Source of the DNA: CAYNKA01 sp964397655
GTDB taxonomy: Bacteria > Spirochaetota > Spirochaetia > DTKZ01
DNA length: 64,000 nt
Reading direction: 5' to 3'
Assembly (NCBI GenBank): GCA_964397655.1
Contig: CAYNKA010000003.1
Span: 310,001-374,000 of the forward strand
The position numbers and the translations under genes were made by a program. Under the pieces are notes generated by a model, which did no database searches, had not been told where the DNA came from, and worked only from the letters and a program-made list of their open reading frames with translations. This document shows, one piece after another, positions 49,658 to 61,643 of the stretch (position 1 is the stretch's first letter; each line of letters starts with the position of its first letter).

Positions 49658-49945
49658 TTGAAGCGGGAACGAAAGGAGGTTTCGCCGTGGAAGTCCGAGC
49701 TCTACTTCGCGGTATCGAAGCAGGTGCCGGAAGCCGAAAACGTCCCGATTTCGGGGACTTTCCTGAGCAAGGTGTTCGAAGACCCCTACAGCGCGGTGCC
49801 GGAGTGGATGAAGGAAAGGTAAGCCGCCGCCGGGGAAAAAGGAAAAAAACTCAAAAAACAATATTTCTATTACACAACCTGCCCGAAATGCGCTAAAATC
49901 TACGGAAGGAATTACGTCGTGGCTTTCGCCGAAACGGAAACCTGA
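49658..49945 (+). pseudogene. Broken conserved gene with in-frame stop (CPKC protein)
   Basis: In one frame (TTG 49658 to TGA 49943) sequence reads SELYFAVSKQVPEAENV, ISGTFLSKVFEDPYSAVPEW, then TAA at 49820, and continues in the same frame with YFYYTTCPKCAKIYGRNYVV. The parts before and after the stop read like one small protein, including a Cys-Pro-Lys-Cys motif. The N terminus seems short. It reminds me of a widely distributed uncharacterised bacterial family that I cannot name. The remaining intergenic bases (49612-49657 and 49946-50031) hold no gene; the last part should contain the promoter of the hybrid kinase. Confidence 0.6.
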
Positions 49946-50031
49946 AGACCGCCCCTTCACCGAATGATACCACGGGTAACGGGAAAAAAGTCTCGGCACG
50001 GGCTCGACATACTGCTTATCAGCGAGGTATC

Positions 50032-54309
<4,278 letters not shown>

Positions 54310-54316
54310 GGCTGCA

Positions 54317-55402
54317 ATGGAAGAACGAAAACCGACCATCCTGATCGTGGACGACACCGCGGAGAACATCGCCATCTTGAGCGTCCTCCTCATGGGGACC
54401 TACAAGGTGAAGGTCGCGACGAACGGGGAAAAGGCCCTCGAGGTGGCCGCTCAGGAGATCCCCGATCTCATCCTCATGGACGTCATGATGCCGGTCATGG
54501 ACGGCTACGAGGCCTGCCGCCGGCTCAAGGAGAATCCGCTCCTCGCGGACATACCCGTCATCTTCCTCACGGGGAGATCTCAGATCGACGACGAGACCAT
54601 GGGGTTCAAGCTCGGAGCCGTGGATTACATCACGAAGCCGATCAGCCCTCCCATCGTGCTCGCGAGGATCAAGACCCATCTCACGCTCAAGCAGGCGCGG
54701 GACTTCCTCAAGGACAAGAACGAGTATCTGGAGGCGGAAGTCGCCCGGCGCATCCGCGAGATCGCGGTCGTCCAGGAAGTGACCATCACAGCCCTCGCGT
54801 CGCTCGCCGAGACCCGAGACAACGAAACGGGCTCCCATCTCAAGAGGACCCGTCTCTACGTGGAGGAACTCGCCGAGGTCCTCAAGAACCGCGACGGCTA
54901 CGGGGAAGAGCTCTCCGGCGACAACATCGGGCTCATCGTCAAATCGGCTCCGCTCCACGACATCGGGAAGATCGGAATTCCGGACAACATCCTGCTCAAG
55001 CCCGCGGACCTCTCCCAGGAGGAGTTCGACCTCATGAAGACGCACACCGCCATAGGCAGGGAGTCCATCATCCGCGCGGAGCGGCTCATCGAAGAGCCGG
55101 AGACCTTCCTTCGGTTCGCGAAGGAGATGACCTATTCCCACCACGAGCGATGGGACGGCGGCGGCTATCCCGACGGGCTTGTGGGGGAGGCCATTCCGGT
55201 ATCCGCCCGCCTCATGAGTCTCGCCGACGTCTACGACGCCCTCGTCACACGGAAGGTCTACAAGAAGGCCTTCCCTCACGACATGGCGAGAGACGCCCTG
55301 CTTTCCGGCACCGGGAAGCAGTTCGATCCGGCGGTCGTCGACGCCTTCATGGCGGCCGAGAACCGATTCAAGGTCATAGTGAAGGAGTATCCGGACGATT
55401 AG
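54317..55402 (+). CDS. REC-HD-GYP cyclic-di-GMP phosphodiesterase
   Basis: 361 residues from ATG 54317 (ATG 54296, inside the previous gene, is in frame but lacks a ribosome binding site). Receiver (1-120) with the Asp-Asp of IVDDT, Asp55 (LMDVMMP) and Lys of YITKPISPP. A helix linker, then HD-GYP (about 155-345): SAPLHDIGKIGIPD, MKTHTAIGRES, YSHHERWDGGGYPDGL. All metal ligands appear. The enzyme should hydrolyse c-di-GMP when its receiver is phosphorylated. It lies 7 bases behind the hybrid kinase and is its probable output. The 3' end overlaps recO by 4 bases tail to tail. Confidence 0.92.
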   Translation: MEERKPTILIVDDTAENIAILSVLLMGTYKVKVATNGEKALEVAAQEIPDLILMDVMMPVMDGYEACRRLKENPLLADIPVIFLTGRSQIDDETMGFKLGAVDYITKPISPPIVLARIKTHLTLKQARDFLKDKNEYLEAEVARRIREIAVVQEVTITALASLAETRDNETGSHLKRTRLYVEELAEVLKNRDGYGEELSGDNIGLIVKSAPLHDIGKIGIPDNILLKPADLSQEEFDLMKTHTAIGRESIIRAERLIEEPETFLRFAKEMTYSHHERWDGGGYPDGLVGEAIPVSARLMSLADVYDALVTRKVYKKAFPHDMARDALLSGTGKQFDPAVVDAFMAAENRFKVIVKEYPDD

Positions 55403-56163
55403 AGGATTCCGGCGCCGGTCCTGAGCGAATTGAGCGGATTCCCCGCGAGGTCCTCAGCGAGGGCGAACAGCGCCTTCTTGAGGCCCGAGAACGAAGCGGG
55501 GTCCAACTCGACCGCCGCTGCCCTGCGCAGATCCAGAGGCCGCGTGTGGGCTACGTAACGGACTGCCCCCTGCGAAAAAGCCGCATCGCCCTCGGGGAAT
55601 GCCGCCCCCGAAGCGCAGCGCGGGCAGAGCAGACCGTGGCCGCCGCGCCGGTAGAGAAAGGCCTCGCCCTCCTCCGCCCTCCTGCCGCACAGGCCGCAGA
55701 CGTCGAGCTCGGGGAAGGTCCCGGAAAGGTCGAGGTAGCGGAGGAGCACCTGGACGAGGAGCCGGGGCACGGCCTCCTCGGGGCAGGAGTCGAGGAAACG
55801 CAGGCCCGAAAGGAGAAGGGAGAAGACCTCCTCCGCGTCGCCGCCGTAGGTCTTGAGCACGGTCTCCACCCACAGGGAGGCGGCGAAGAATTTCGGCAGG
55901 CTTCCCCGGACGCCTTCGAAGAATTCCCGGCAATCGAGATCCGTGATCTTGACCGAATCCTTGACCGGGTCGCGATAGAGAAAGAAGGTCCCCGAGCAGA
56001 GCGGATTCGTGATGCTCCTGAGCTTCCCCTTGGCGGAATACGCTCCGTAGGCCACGGCGTCCATGATCCCGTGCTCCGGCGAGAGGAAGACCACTCCCTT
56101 GTGGATCTCGCCGAAGCGGTTGTTCTTGAGCACGATCCCCTCGGTCCTGAAGTTCCGCTTCAC
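55399..56163 (-). CDS. recO: DNA repair protein RecO
   Basis: 254 residues. N-terminal OB-fold (RNFRTEGIVLKNNRFGE, DAVAYGAYSAKGKL), a helical middle, and the zinc site CGLCGRR then LLCPRC around residues 160-185. RecO loads RecA together with RecR and anneals strands; recJ of the same pathway lies at 8346-10457. Its start overlaps the stop of the MFS gene by 4 bases. Confidence 0.88.
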   Translation of the reverse strand: MKRNFRTEGIVLKNNRFGEIHKGVVFLSPEHGIMDAVAYGAYSAKGKLRSITNPLCSGTFFLYRDPVKDSVKITDLDCREFFEGVRGSLPKFFAASLWVETVLKTYGGDAEEVFSLLLSGLRFLDSCPEEAVPRLLVQVLLRYLDLSGTFPELDVCGLCGRRAEEGEAFLYRRGGHGLLCPRCASGAAFPEGDAAFSQGAVRYVAHTRPLDLRRAAAVELDPASFSGLKKALFALAEDLAGNPLNSLRTGAGIL

Positions 56164-57536
56164 CTGCCGTCCCTCGCGACGATCCTCTCCCTGATCTTCT
56201 CGTAGGCCTTCCTGTCGATCGGGTAGAACCAGTGAACCGCGATCCCCGCGACGCAGAACGCGGCGGGAAACACGCCGGAGAGCAGGCCGATGCCGAGGAG
56301 GGCCGGCGCACCCTGATGATCGGCCGCGGGGACGAAGCCCGAGAGGCTCAGGACCCAGCCCGAGAGGGCCACGGCGAAGGCCTGCCCCAGCTTGCTCACG
56401 AAGGTCCAGAGGCCGTAATAGATCCCCTCCCTCCTCCGGCCGGTCTCCGCGTAGTCGAACTCGGTGACGTCGGGAAGGATGGCGAAGGGCATGGCGTATT
56501 GGACCGAGAAGCCGATCCCTGCTACCGCCATGACGACGTAGGCGAAACCCGGGCCGAACCGGCCGCCGAGGAAGAAGAAGGCCAGCACCGACGCGGAGAA
56601 CAGGCCCATGCCGAGGTTGTAGGTGTGCTTTTTCCCGATGCCTCGGGAAGCCCGGATCCAGACCGGAATGAACACGAGGGCGAAGGCGAGAAGCAGGATG
56701 AGCGCGGGGAGGAAGGCCTCCCGGTCCCGGTACACGTATTGAAAGTAATAGACCAGGGAGGTCTGGACCACGGTCACGCCCGTGATGTGGAGGGCCCAGG
56801 GCACGAGCACGAGGAGGAAGGGCTTGCGCTTGAGAACGTCCAGGGTTGCGGAAAACGAACCCTCGTCAGCGTCCTCCGCCGCCGCGCCCGGCTCCCGCAC
56901 CGTGATCACCGTGACGAGGGCGGTCGCGGTCATGATCCCGCCCATGACCGAGGCCATGACGAGCCAGCCGGTCCCGGGGTCCGCGAAGGCCCCGGCCAGG
57001 GGAAGGACCGCTGCCGCGCCTATGAAGGTCCCGAGCACGGCGCTCGTCATGCGGTAGCCGTTCAGGACGGACCTCTCGTGATAGTCGGTCGTGAGTTCCG
57101 GCGTGAGCGCCCCGTAGGGGATGCTCACGAAGGTGTAGGCCGTGTTGAGGAGGCAGTAGGCGAAGACCGCCCAGAGGAACAGCATCCTCTGATCCGCGAT
57201 GCCGGGATCCCTGAACATGAAGAGCATGGAAAAAAAGAGAAGGACCGCGCCTGCGAAGATCCAAGGCTTCCTCCGTCCCCAGCGGGTACGCGTCCGGTCA
57301 GAAAGGACTCCGACGATCGGATCGGTGACCGCGTCCCAGACCTTCCCGATCATGAGGGCGGTTCCCGCGAGGCCGGCCTCCAGGCCGAGCCGGTTCGTGA
57401 GGTAGTAAAGGAGGTAGAATCCCATGATGGTGAAGAAGAGGTTTCCGCCGAGGTCGCAGACGCCGAAGCCGAGCTTGGTCCTGAGGGAAAGGCTTTCCTC
57501 CGCCGCGCCGCCGTTTTCTTGCGATGTGGTTTTCAT
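56160..57536 (-). CDS. GPH-family sugar:cation symporter (MFS)
   Basis: 458 residues from ATG 57536. Twelve membrane helices. Family marks: GFGVCDLGGNLFFTIMGFYLLYY in pattern at the start, the conserved DAVTDPIVGVLSDRTRTRWGRRKPW (loop 2-3) and PDVTEFDYAETGRRREGIYYGLW (loop 10-11). GPH symporters bring in glycosides or pentoses with Na+ or H+. The substrate is unknown; no sugar hydrolase gene is near. The frame extends upstream to 57650 but that part lacks a ribosome binding site. Co-transcribed with recO. Confidence 0.88.
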   Translation of the reverse strand: MKTTSQENGGAAEESLSLRTKLGFGVCDLGGNLFFTIMGFYLLYYLTNRLGLEAGLAGTALMIGKVWDAVTDPIVGVLSDRTRTRWGRRKPWIFAGAVLLFFSMLFMFRDPGIADQRMLFLWAVFAYCLLNTAYTFVSIPYGALTPELTTDYHERSVLNGYRMTSAVLGTFIGAAAVLPLAGAFADPGTGWLVMASVMGGIMTATALVTVITVREPGAAAEDADEGSFSATLDVLKRKPFLLVLVPWALHITGVTVVQTSLVYYFQYVYRDREAFLPALILLLAFALVFIPVWIRASRGIGKKHTYNLGMGLFSASVLAFFFLGGRFGPGFAYVVMAVAGIGFSVQYAMPFAILPDVTEFDYAETGRRREGIYYGLWTFVSKLGQAFAVALSGWVLSLSGFVPAADHQGAPALLGIGLLSGVFPAAFCVAGIAVHWFYPIDRKAYEKIRERIVARDGR

Positions 57537-57751
57537 CGTCCGGTTTCCGTCCCGACAAGGATAGCACATTTTCCCGGCGCCGGGAAACGGTCGGGCGGAA
57601 CCGGCGCGGTCCGGTTCCGAGACGATCTCCGCCGTACGGCCGGCGTTCATTTTTTTGCCGAATCATCCTGAAGGTCATGGTATTTCGATCCTTGTTCTCC
57701 ACGAAAAGTGTTTCCTGATGGTCGTAAATGAACGATGAGGAAATCGGGATG
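57537..57751. other. Intergenic region upstream of the symporter
   Basis: Part of a 452-base gap between the symporter and the TetR regulator. The minus-strand promoter for the symporter must lie here, but I see no good -35/-10 pair. No gene-like frame with a ribosome binding site was found. Confidence 0.4.
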
Positions 57752-57780
57752 TTGACAACCGGAATCATCTGTATTAGATT
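57752..57780 (+). promoter_or_regulatory. Promoter of the TetR-efflux operon
   Basis: TTGACA (57752-57757), a 17-base spacer and TAGATT (57775-57780). Start near 57787, leaving a leader of about 200 bases before the regulator. Confidence 0.6.
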
Positions 57781-57781
57781 C

Positions 57782-57807
57782 TTAGTACACTAGCATATAG
57801 TGCCTAA
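57782..57807. promoter_or_regulatory. Inverted repeat at the TetR operon start
   Basis: TTAG-ta-CACTA-gcata-TAGTG-c-CTAA covers the predicted transcription start, the classical place for a repressor operator. Confidence 0.5.
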
Positions 57808-57952
57808 AAGCGAAAATCGGTTTTCCGTTTCATCTTCGGTTCCTTTCCGGGCGTCGAGCCGGACCGAGGGATCGAGGCGGGAGGGCTCAAAGGAGGCAGT
57901 AAAGCCTCCCTTGCCTTTTCCTTCGCGAGGCGGTATATTCTACTTCGCTTTG

Positions 57953-57970
57953 TTAACGATCGTTCGGTAA
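57953..57970. promoter_or_regulatory. Second TetR-like palindrome upstream of the regulator
   Basis: TTAACGATCGTTCGGTAA contains the perfect 10-base palindrome AACGATCGTT with partly symmetrical flanks, 19 bases before the regulator start. Possible secondary operator. Confidence 0.35.
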
Positions 57971-57988
57971 CTTGACGGGAGTGCGACC

Positions 57989-59254
57989 ATAAAAAGATAC
58001 AATCAGCGGGAACGGATCATCCGGGCCGCATTCAAGGAGTGGGGGAAAACCAACTACTCCAACACCAGCCTCAGCCTCCTCACGAACGGGCTCGGCATCA
58101 CGAAGCCGGCGCTCTACAAGCATTTCATGAACAAGGAGGAGCTCCTCCGGGCGATGGAGATCCGGTTCGTGGACGACTACCTGACCGCCCATCGGGATTA
58201 TCAGCGGGAAGCGGCCGGCATGCCCTTCGAGCAGGCGCTTCGGAGCCTCGTGCGGAAGCTCTTCGGCTTCTACCACGACAATCCCTATTATTACGTCTTC
58301 TTCCTGATCCAGATGCTCAAGCATCCGTTCTCGCAGCAGCCCGACGTCCACGAACTCATGAAGGAGCAGCTCGCGCTCTTCAGGGACTTCTTCCGGAAAA
58401 ACCTCGCGAACGAGACCGCGCAGGAGAGCCGGGACCGTCTCCACTATTTCTACGTCGCGACGACCTTCTGGTTCTCCCCTCATTTCATCGACGGCTGCAA
58501 GGGAACCTCCAAGACGCCGAAACTCTCGAGCGCCGAGATCGACGCCGCGGTCGAGGAAACCTGCCGGTTCTGCCTCGGAGGAGTCGTGCGGGACAAGAAA
58601 AGCGCCCGCGTCGACTACGAAGGCATCGAAAAAAGCTGCGCGGTTCTCCCGGCGGACAGCCTTCCTCGGGACAGAATCCTCTCCGCGATCGAGGAGGTGA
58701 TCACGGAAGAAGGGGTGCAGAACACGACGATCGACAAGATCGCCGCGAAGGTGGGCATGTCCAAGAGCAGCCTCTACTTCTTCTTCAAGAACAAGGACGA
58801 GATGCTCACGAAGATGGTGGAGCGGGAACAGCAGCATCTGCGCAGGATCGTGAGGGAGCGCCTCGACGGTCTCGCGACCTTTCCGGAGCGGGCTTACGGC
58901 TTCATGATCGCGATGGCCTCCTACGCCATGAACAACCCCGCATTGCTCACCGCCATCGGCTGGCTCCGGTCCCAGAACATCGACTTCGGGGTGAAGCATC
59001 CCGGCAAGGATTTCACCGAGGAGTTCTTCTTCTTCATCCGGGAGGCCGAGCGTGAAGGCGTGCTCGCCCTCTCGGACGACCGGGCCCTCCGCGCCGGCGC
59101 TCTGCTCCACGTGATATCGATGCACGTGATCATGGCGATGCAGCGCATCGGCCGCAGCCGCGACGAGATCGTCGCGACCGTACGGAATTTCCACGCCTAT
59201 TACCTGCACGGCTTGCTGGCGGCGGGAGAAAAGGAACCCGTCGAGAAACCATGA
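57989..59254 (+). CDS. Tandem TetR-TetR transcriptional regulator, probable AUA start
   Basis: About 421 residues, twice the usual TetR length. The first TetR HTH lies at about 6-55 (RERIIRAAFKEWGK .. LGITKPALYKHFMNKEELL), a ligand domain follows, and a second TetR HTH is at about 225-275 (RILSAIEEVITEEG .. VGMSKSSLYFFFKNKDEML) with its own C-terminal domain. The first ATG in frame (58127) would remove most of the first HTH. Upstream to the stop at 57968 there is no ATG, GTG or TTG; ATA 57989 is preceded by GGGAG at normal spacing. It should repress the TolC-MFP-RND operon behind it. Confidence 0.8.
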   Translation: MKRYNQRERIIRAAFKEWGKTNYSNTSLSLLTNGLGITKPALYKHFMNKEELLRAMEIRFVDDYLTAHRDYQREAAGMPFEQALRSLVRKLFGFYHDNPYYYVFFLIQMLKHPFSQQPDVHELMKEQLALFRDFFRKNLANETAQESRDRLHYFYVATTFWFSPHFIDGCKGTSKTPKLSSAEIDAAVEETCRFCLGGVVRDKKSARVDYEGIEKSCAVLPADSLPRDRILSAIEEVITEEGVQNTTIDKIAAKVGMSKSSLYFFFKNKDEMLTKMVEREQQHLRRIVRERLDGLATFPERAYGFMIAMASYAMNNPALLTAIGWLRSQNIDFGVKHPGKDFTEEFFFFIREAEREGVLALSDDRALRAGALLHVISMHVIMAMQRIGRSRDEIVATVRNFHAYYLHGLLAAGEKEPVEKP

Positions 59255-59265
59255 AAGGAGTGTTT

Positions 59266-60654
59266 ATGAATCCCATGCGGCTCCTTCTCCTCCCGGCCCT
59301 CCTGGCATTCCTCGCGGCGCCGACGTTCGGAGAAGAGGAACTCGTCCTCGACTTGGACACCGCCGTGAACCTCGCCCTCCGGAGCAACCTCGGCATCGAG
59401 ATCGAGACCCTCGGGCTCGAGGTCAAGCGGAACGCGAAGGACACGGCCTACAACATCTACTACCCCCAGGTCACGGCGGGCGCGAGTTTCTCGCGGCCCA
59501 ACGTCGCGCCGAGCGCGACGACGCTCGTTCCCGACATGACCTCAATCGGTCCGGGACCCACCTTCGACCGGGTAAGGCCGTATTCCCCGGACCTTCCGCG
59601 CAACTACCTCTCCGCGAAGCTCCAGGCCCAGCTCAACCTCTCGCTGGTCCAGATCCAATCGATCCGGCTCACGGTCCAGGACTGGGAGGCCGGGCTTCTC
59701 AACCTCGAAAGCGCGAAGAAGAGGCTCGCGCTCGACGTGAAGAAGTCCTTCTTCAACATCCTCGTGCTCGAGGAGAACATCAGGCTCACGGAGCAGAACA
59801 TCCAGGCAGCGGTCACCCGCTACGAGACGGCCAGGGGCAACTACCGGAACGGGCTCGTGGACGAGTACGCGATGCTGAGCGCGCAGGTCGCCGTGGAATC
59901 CCTGAAACCGGTGCTCGAGGAGATCAGGAACGGCTACAAGACCGCCCTCCTCTCCTTCAAGATGACGATAGGGCTCGATTTCGACAAATCGATAAAACTG
60001 AAAGGTTCCATCGAACCGGAAATTTCGAGGTTCGACGCGAAGGAACTCGCCGGCAGATTCATGGACGGCAGGCTCGACGTTCGAAGCCTCGTGCTCGCCG
60101 GGAAGATCGCGGAAACCCAGGAGAAGCAGAGTAGGGCTTCCCTGTACCCGACCCTGAGCCTCATTTACTCGATGGACCCGACGCTCCAGGGCGACCCCCT
60201 GAAGGACTCCTGGACCAAGGACTGGGAACAGCAGAGCGGGGCCTTCGTGCTCGGCCTCAACCTTTCGCTCGACAACTTCATCCCGGGCTCGGCCGCGGAG
60301 AACAGGATCAGGAACGCGGCCATCGCGCGGGAACAGAACAGGGTCCGGCTCGCACAGGCGCTCCAGGCCGCGGAGCTCGAGATCCGCCGAATCGTGATGG
60401 CGCTCGAGAAGTCGAGGAATTCCATGGAGGTCCTCAAGCTCAACATCGAGCTCGCCGACAAGGCGAACCGCATGGGACAGGAGGCCTACAAGGCCGGTCT
60501 CAAGGAATACTCGCAGATCGAGACCACCGAGGTGAACCTCCAGGAGGCCAAGTTCAACCTCCTCAAGGAAAAGCTCAACTACCTCACCGGGCTTCTCGAC
60601 CTCGAGAACGCCCTGAACGCGACCATCGACACGATAAAAGGAAGGAAACAATGA
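59266..60654 (+). CDS. TolC-family outer-membrane efflux protein
   Basis: 462 residues from ATG 59266, with AAAGGAG five bases upstream; ATG 59251, overlapping the regulator stop, is less likely. Signal peptide (1-22). Two repeats of long helices and strands: LDTAVNLALRSNLGIEIE, YYPQVTAGASFS near the start and the second half with LYPTLSLIYS, LNLSLDNFIPG. Ends GLLDLENALNATI, as in the OEP family. It forms the outer-membrane channel of a tripartite pump with the next two genes. Confidence 0.9.
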   Translation: MNPMRLLLLPALLAFLAAPTFGEEELVLDLDTAVNLALRSNLGIEIETLGLEVKRNAKDTAYNIYYPQVTAGASFSRPNVAPSATTLVPDMTSIGPGPTFDRVRPYSPDLPRNYLSAKLQAQLNLSLVQIQSIRLTVQDWEAGLLNLESAKKRLALDVKKSFFNILVLEENIRLTEQNIQAAVTRYETARGNYRNGLVDEYAMLSAQVAVESLKPVLEEIRNGYKTALLSFKMTIGLDFDKSIKLKGSIEPEISRFDAKELAGRFMDGRLDVRSLVLAGKIAETQEKQSRASLYPTLSLIYSMDPTLQGDPLKDSWTKDWEQQSGAFVLGLNLSLDNFIPGSAAENRIRNAAIAREQNRVRLAQALQAAELEIRRIVMALEKSRNSMEVLKLNIELADKANRMGQEAYKAGLKEYSQIETTEVNLQEAKFNLLKEKLNYLTGLLDLENALNATIDTIKGRKQ

Positions 60655-61634
60655 AGGGAAAGACGGTAAAGATCATCGTCATCGTCGTCGTGATCCTCCT
60701 CGCCGCGGGGGGGTTCTTCTTCGCCGAGTACAAGAAACGGGCCGGAACCGGGGCGAAGAACGACCCCAAGAGCAAGCTCGTCCAGAACGTCGAAACGGTC
60801 TTCGCGGTGAACACCACGAAGGCGGTCCTCGGACAGATCAACGACTACATCGAGCTCAACGGCGACGTGGAGACGAAGTCGAGCGTCGACATATACGCGG
60901 ACACATCGGGCAAGCTCGTGCGGCTTCCCATAACGGTCGGCGACCGCATCACGAAGGACCAGGTGATCGCCCTCGTGGATCCCTCCAGGCCCGGCTCCAA
61001 CTTCGTGGCAAGCCCCGTGAAATCGCCCATCTCCGGGACCATAACGAACATCCCCGTCTACGTGGGGAGCACCGTGACCCAGGCCACGCCCATCGCGAGG
61101 GTCACCACGACCGACCAGGTCGAGATCCGAACAGTCGTGGCCGAACGCTTCATCTCCAAGATGAAGGTGGGGCTCGAAGCCGTTCTCAGCTTCGAGGCTT
61201 ACCCCGGGATTTCCTTCAAGGGTTACATAACCGAGCTCAGCCCGGTCGTGGATCCCCAGACGAGGACCCTCGAGGTCAAGCTCAGGCTCGCCCAGCCCGA
61301 CGGCAGGATCAAGCCGGGCATGTTCGCCGCGGTCAAGATCGTCACGGAAAGAAAGACCTCGATCGTGAAGGTGCCGTCCGACTGCCTCGTCAAGCGATTC
61401 GGGGGAAACTACGTGTTCGTCGTGAAGGCGGACCCCGCGGATCCCGCCAAGACCGTCGTGGAGCGCAGGGAGGTGACTCCGGGCATCCAGATCGACAACA
61501 AGCTGGAAATCCTCTCCGGCCTCGCGCCGAACGAGGAGATCGTCTACCAGGGGCAGACGCTCCTCGAGGACAAGTCCCAGGTCAAGGTCGTCGGCAAGGT
61601 GGATCCCCTGCCCTCTACCGACACGGTCCAGTAG
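60651..61634 (+). CDS. RND efflux periplasmic adaptor (membrane fusion protein)
   Basis: 327 residues; ATG overlaps the stop of the TolC gene by 4 bases. One N-terminal anchor (7-26), then the adaptor core: barrel-sandwich strands GQINDYIELNGDVETKSSVDI, SPISGTITNIPVYVGSTV, the beta-barrel with AVLSFEAYPGISFKGYI and VVDPQTRTLEVKLRL, and a C-terminal membrane-proximal domain. The alpha hairpin is almost absent: the two lipoyl halves are linked by a short turn (about 102-118). It links the RND pump to the outer-membrane channel. Confidence 0.9.
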   Translation: MKGKTVKIIVIVVVILLAAGGFFFAEYKKRAGTGAKNDPKSKLVQNVETVFAVNTTKAVLGQINDYIELNGDVETKSSVDIYADTSGKLVRLPITVGDRITKDQVIALVDPSRPGSNFVASPVKSPISGTITNIPVYVGSTVTQATPIARVTTTDQVEIRTVVAERFISKMKVGLEAVLSFEAYPGISFKGYITELSPVVDPQTRTLEVKLRLAQPDGRIKPGMFAAVKIVTERKTSIVKVPSDCLVKRFGGNYVFVVKADPADPAKTVVERREVTPGIQIDNKLEILSGLAPNEEIVYQGQTLLEDKSQVKVVGKVDPLPSTDTVQ

Positions 61635-61643
61635 GAGGGCAAG

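Noticed and set aside
57651..57768. Upstream extension or separate small gene before the symporter
   Set aside because: The open frames there have no ribosome binding site and no family resemblance; the symporter starts properly at 57536.
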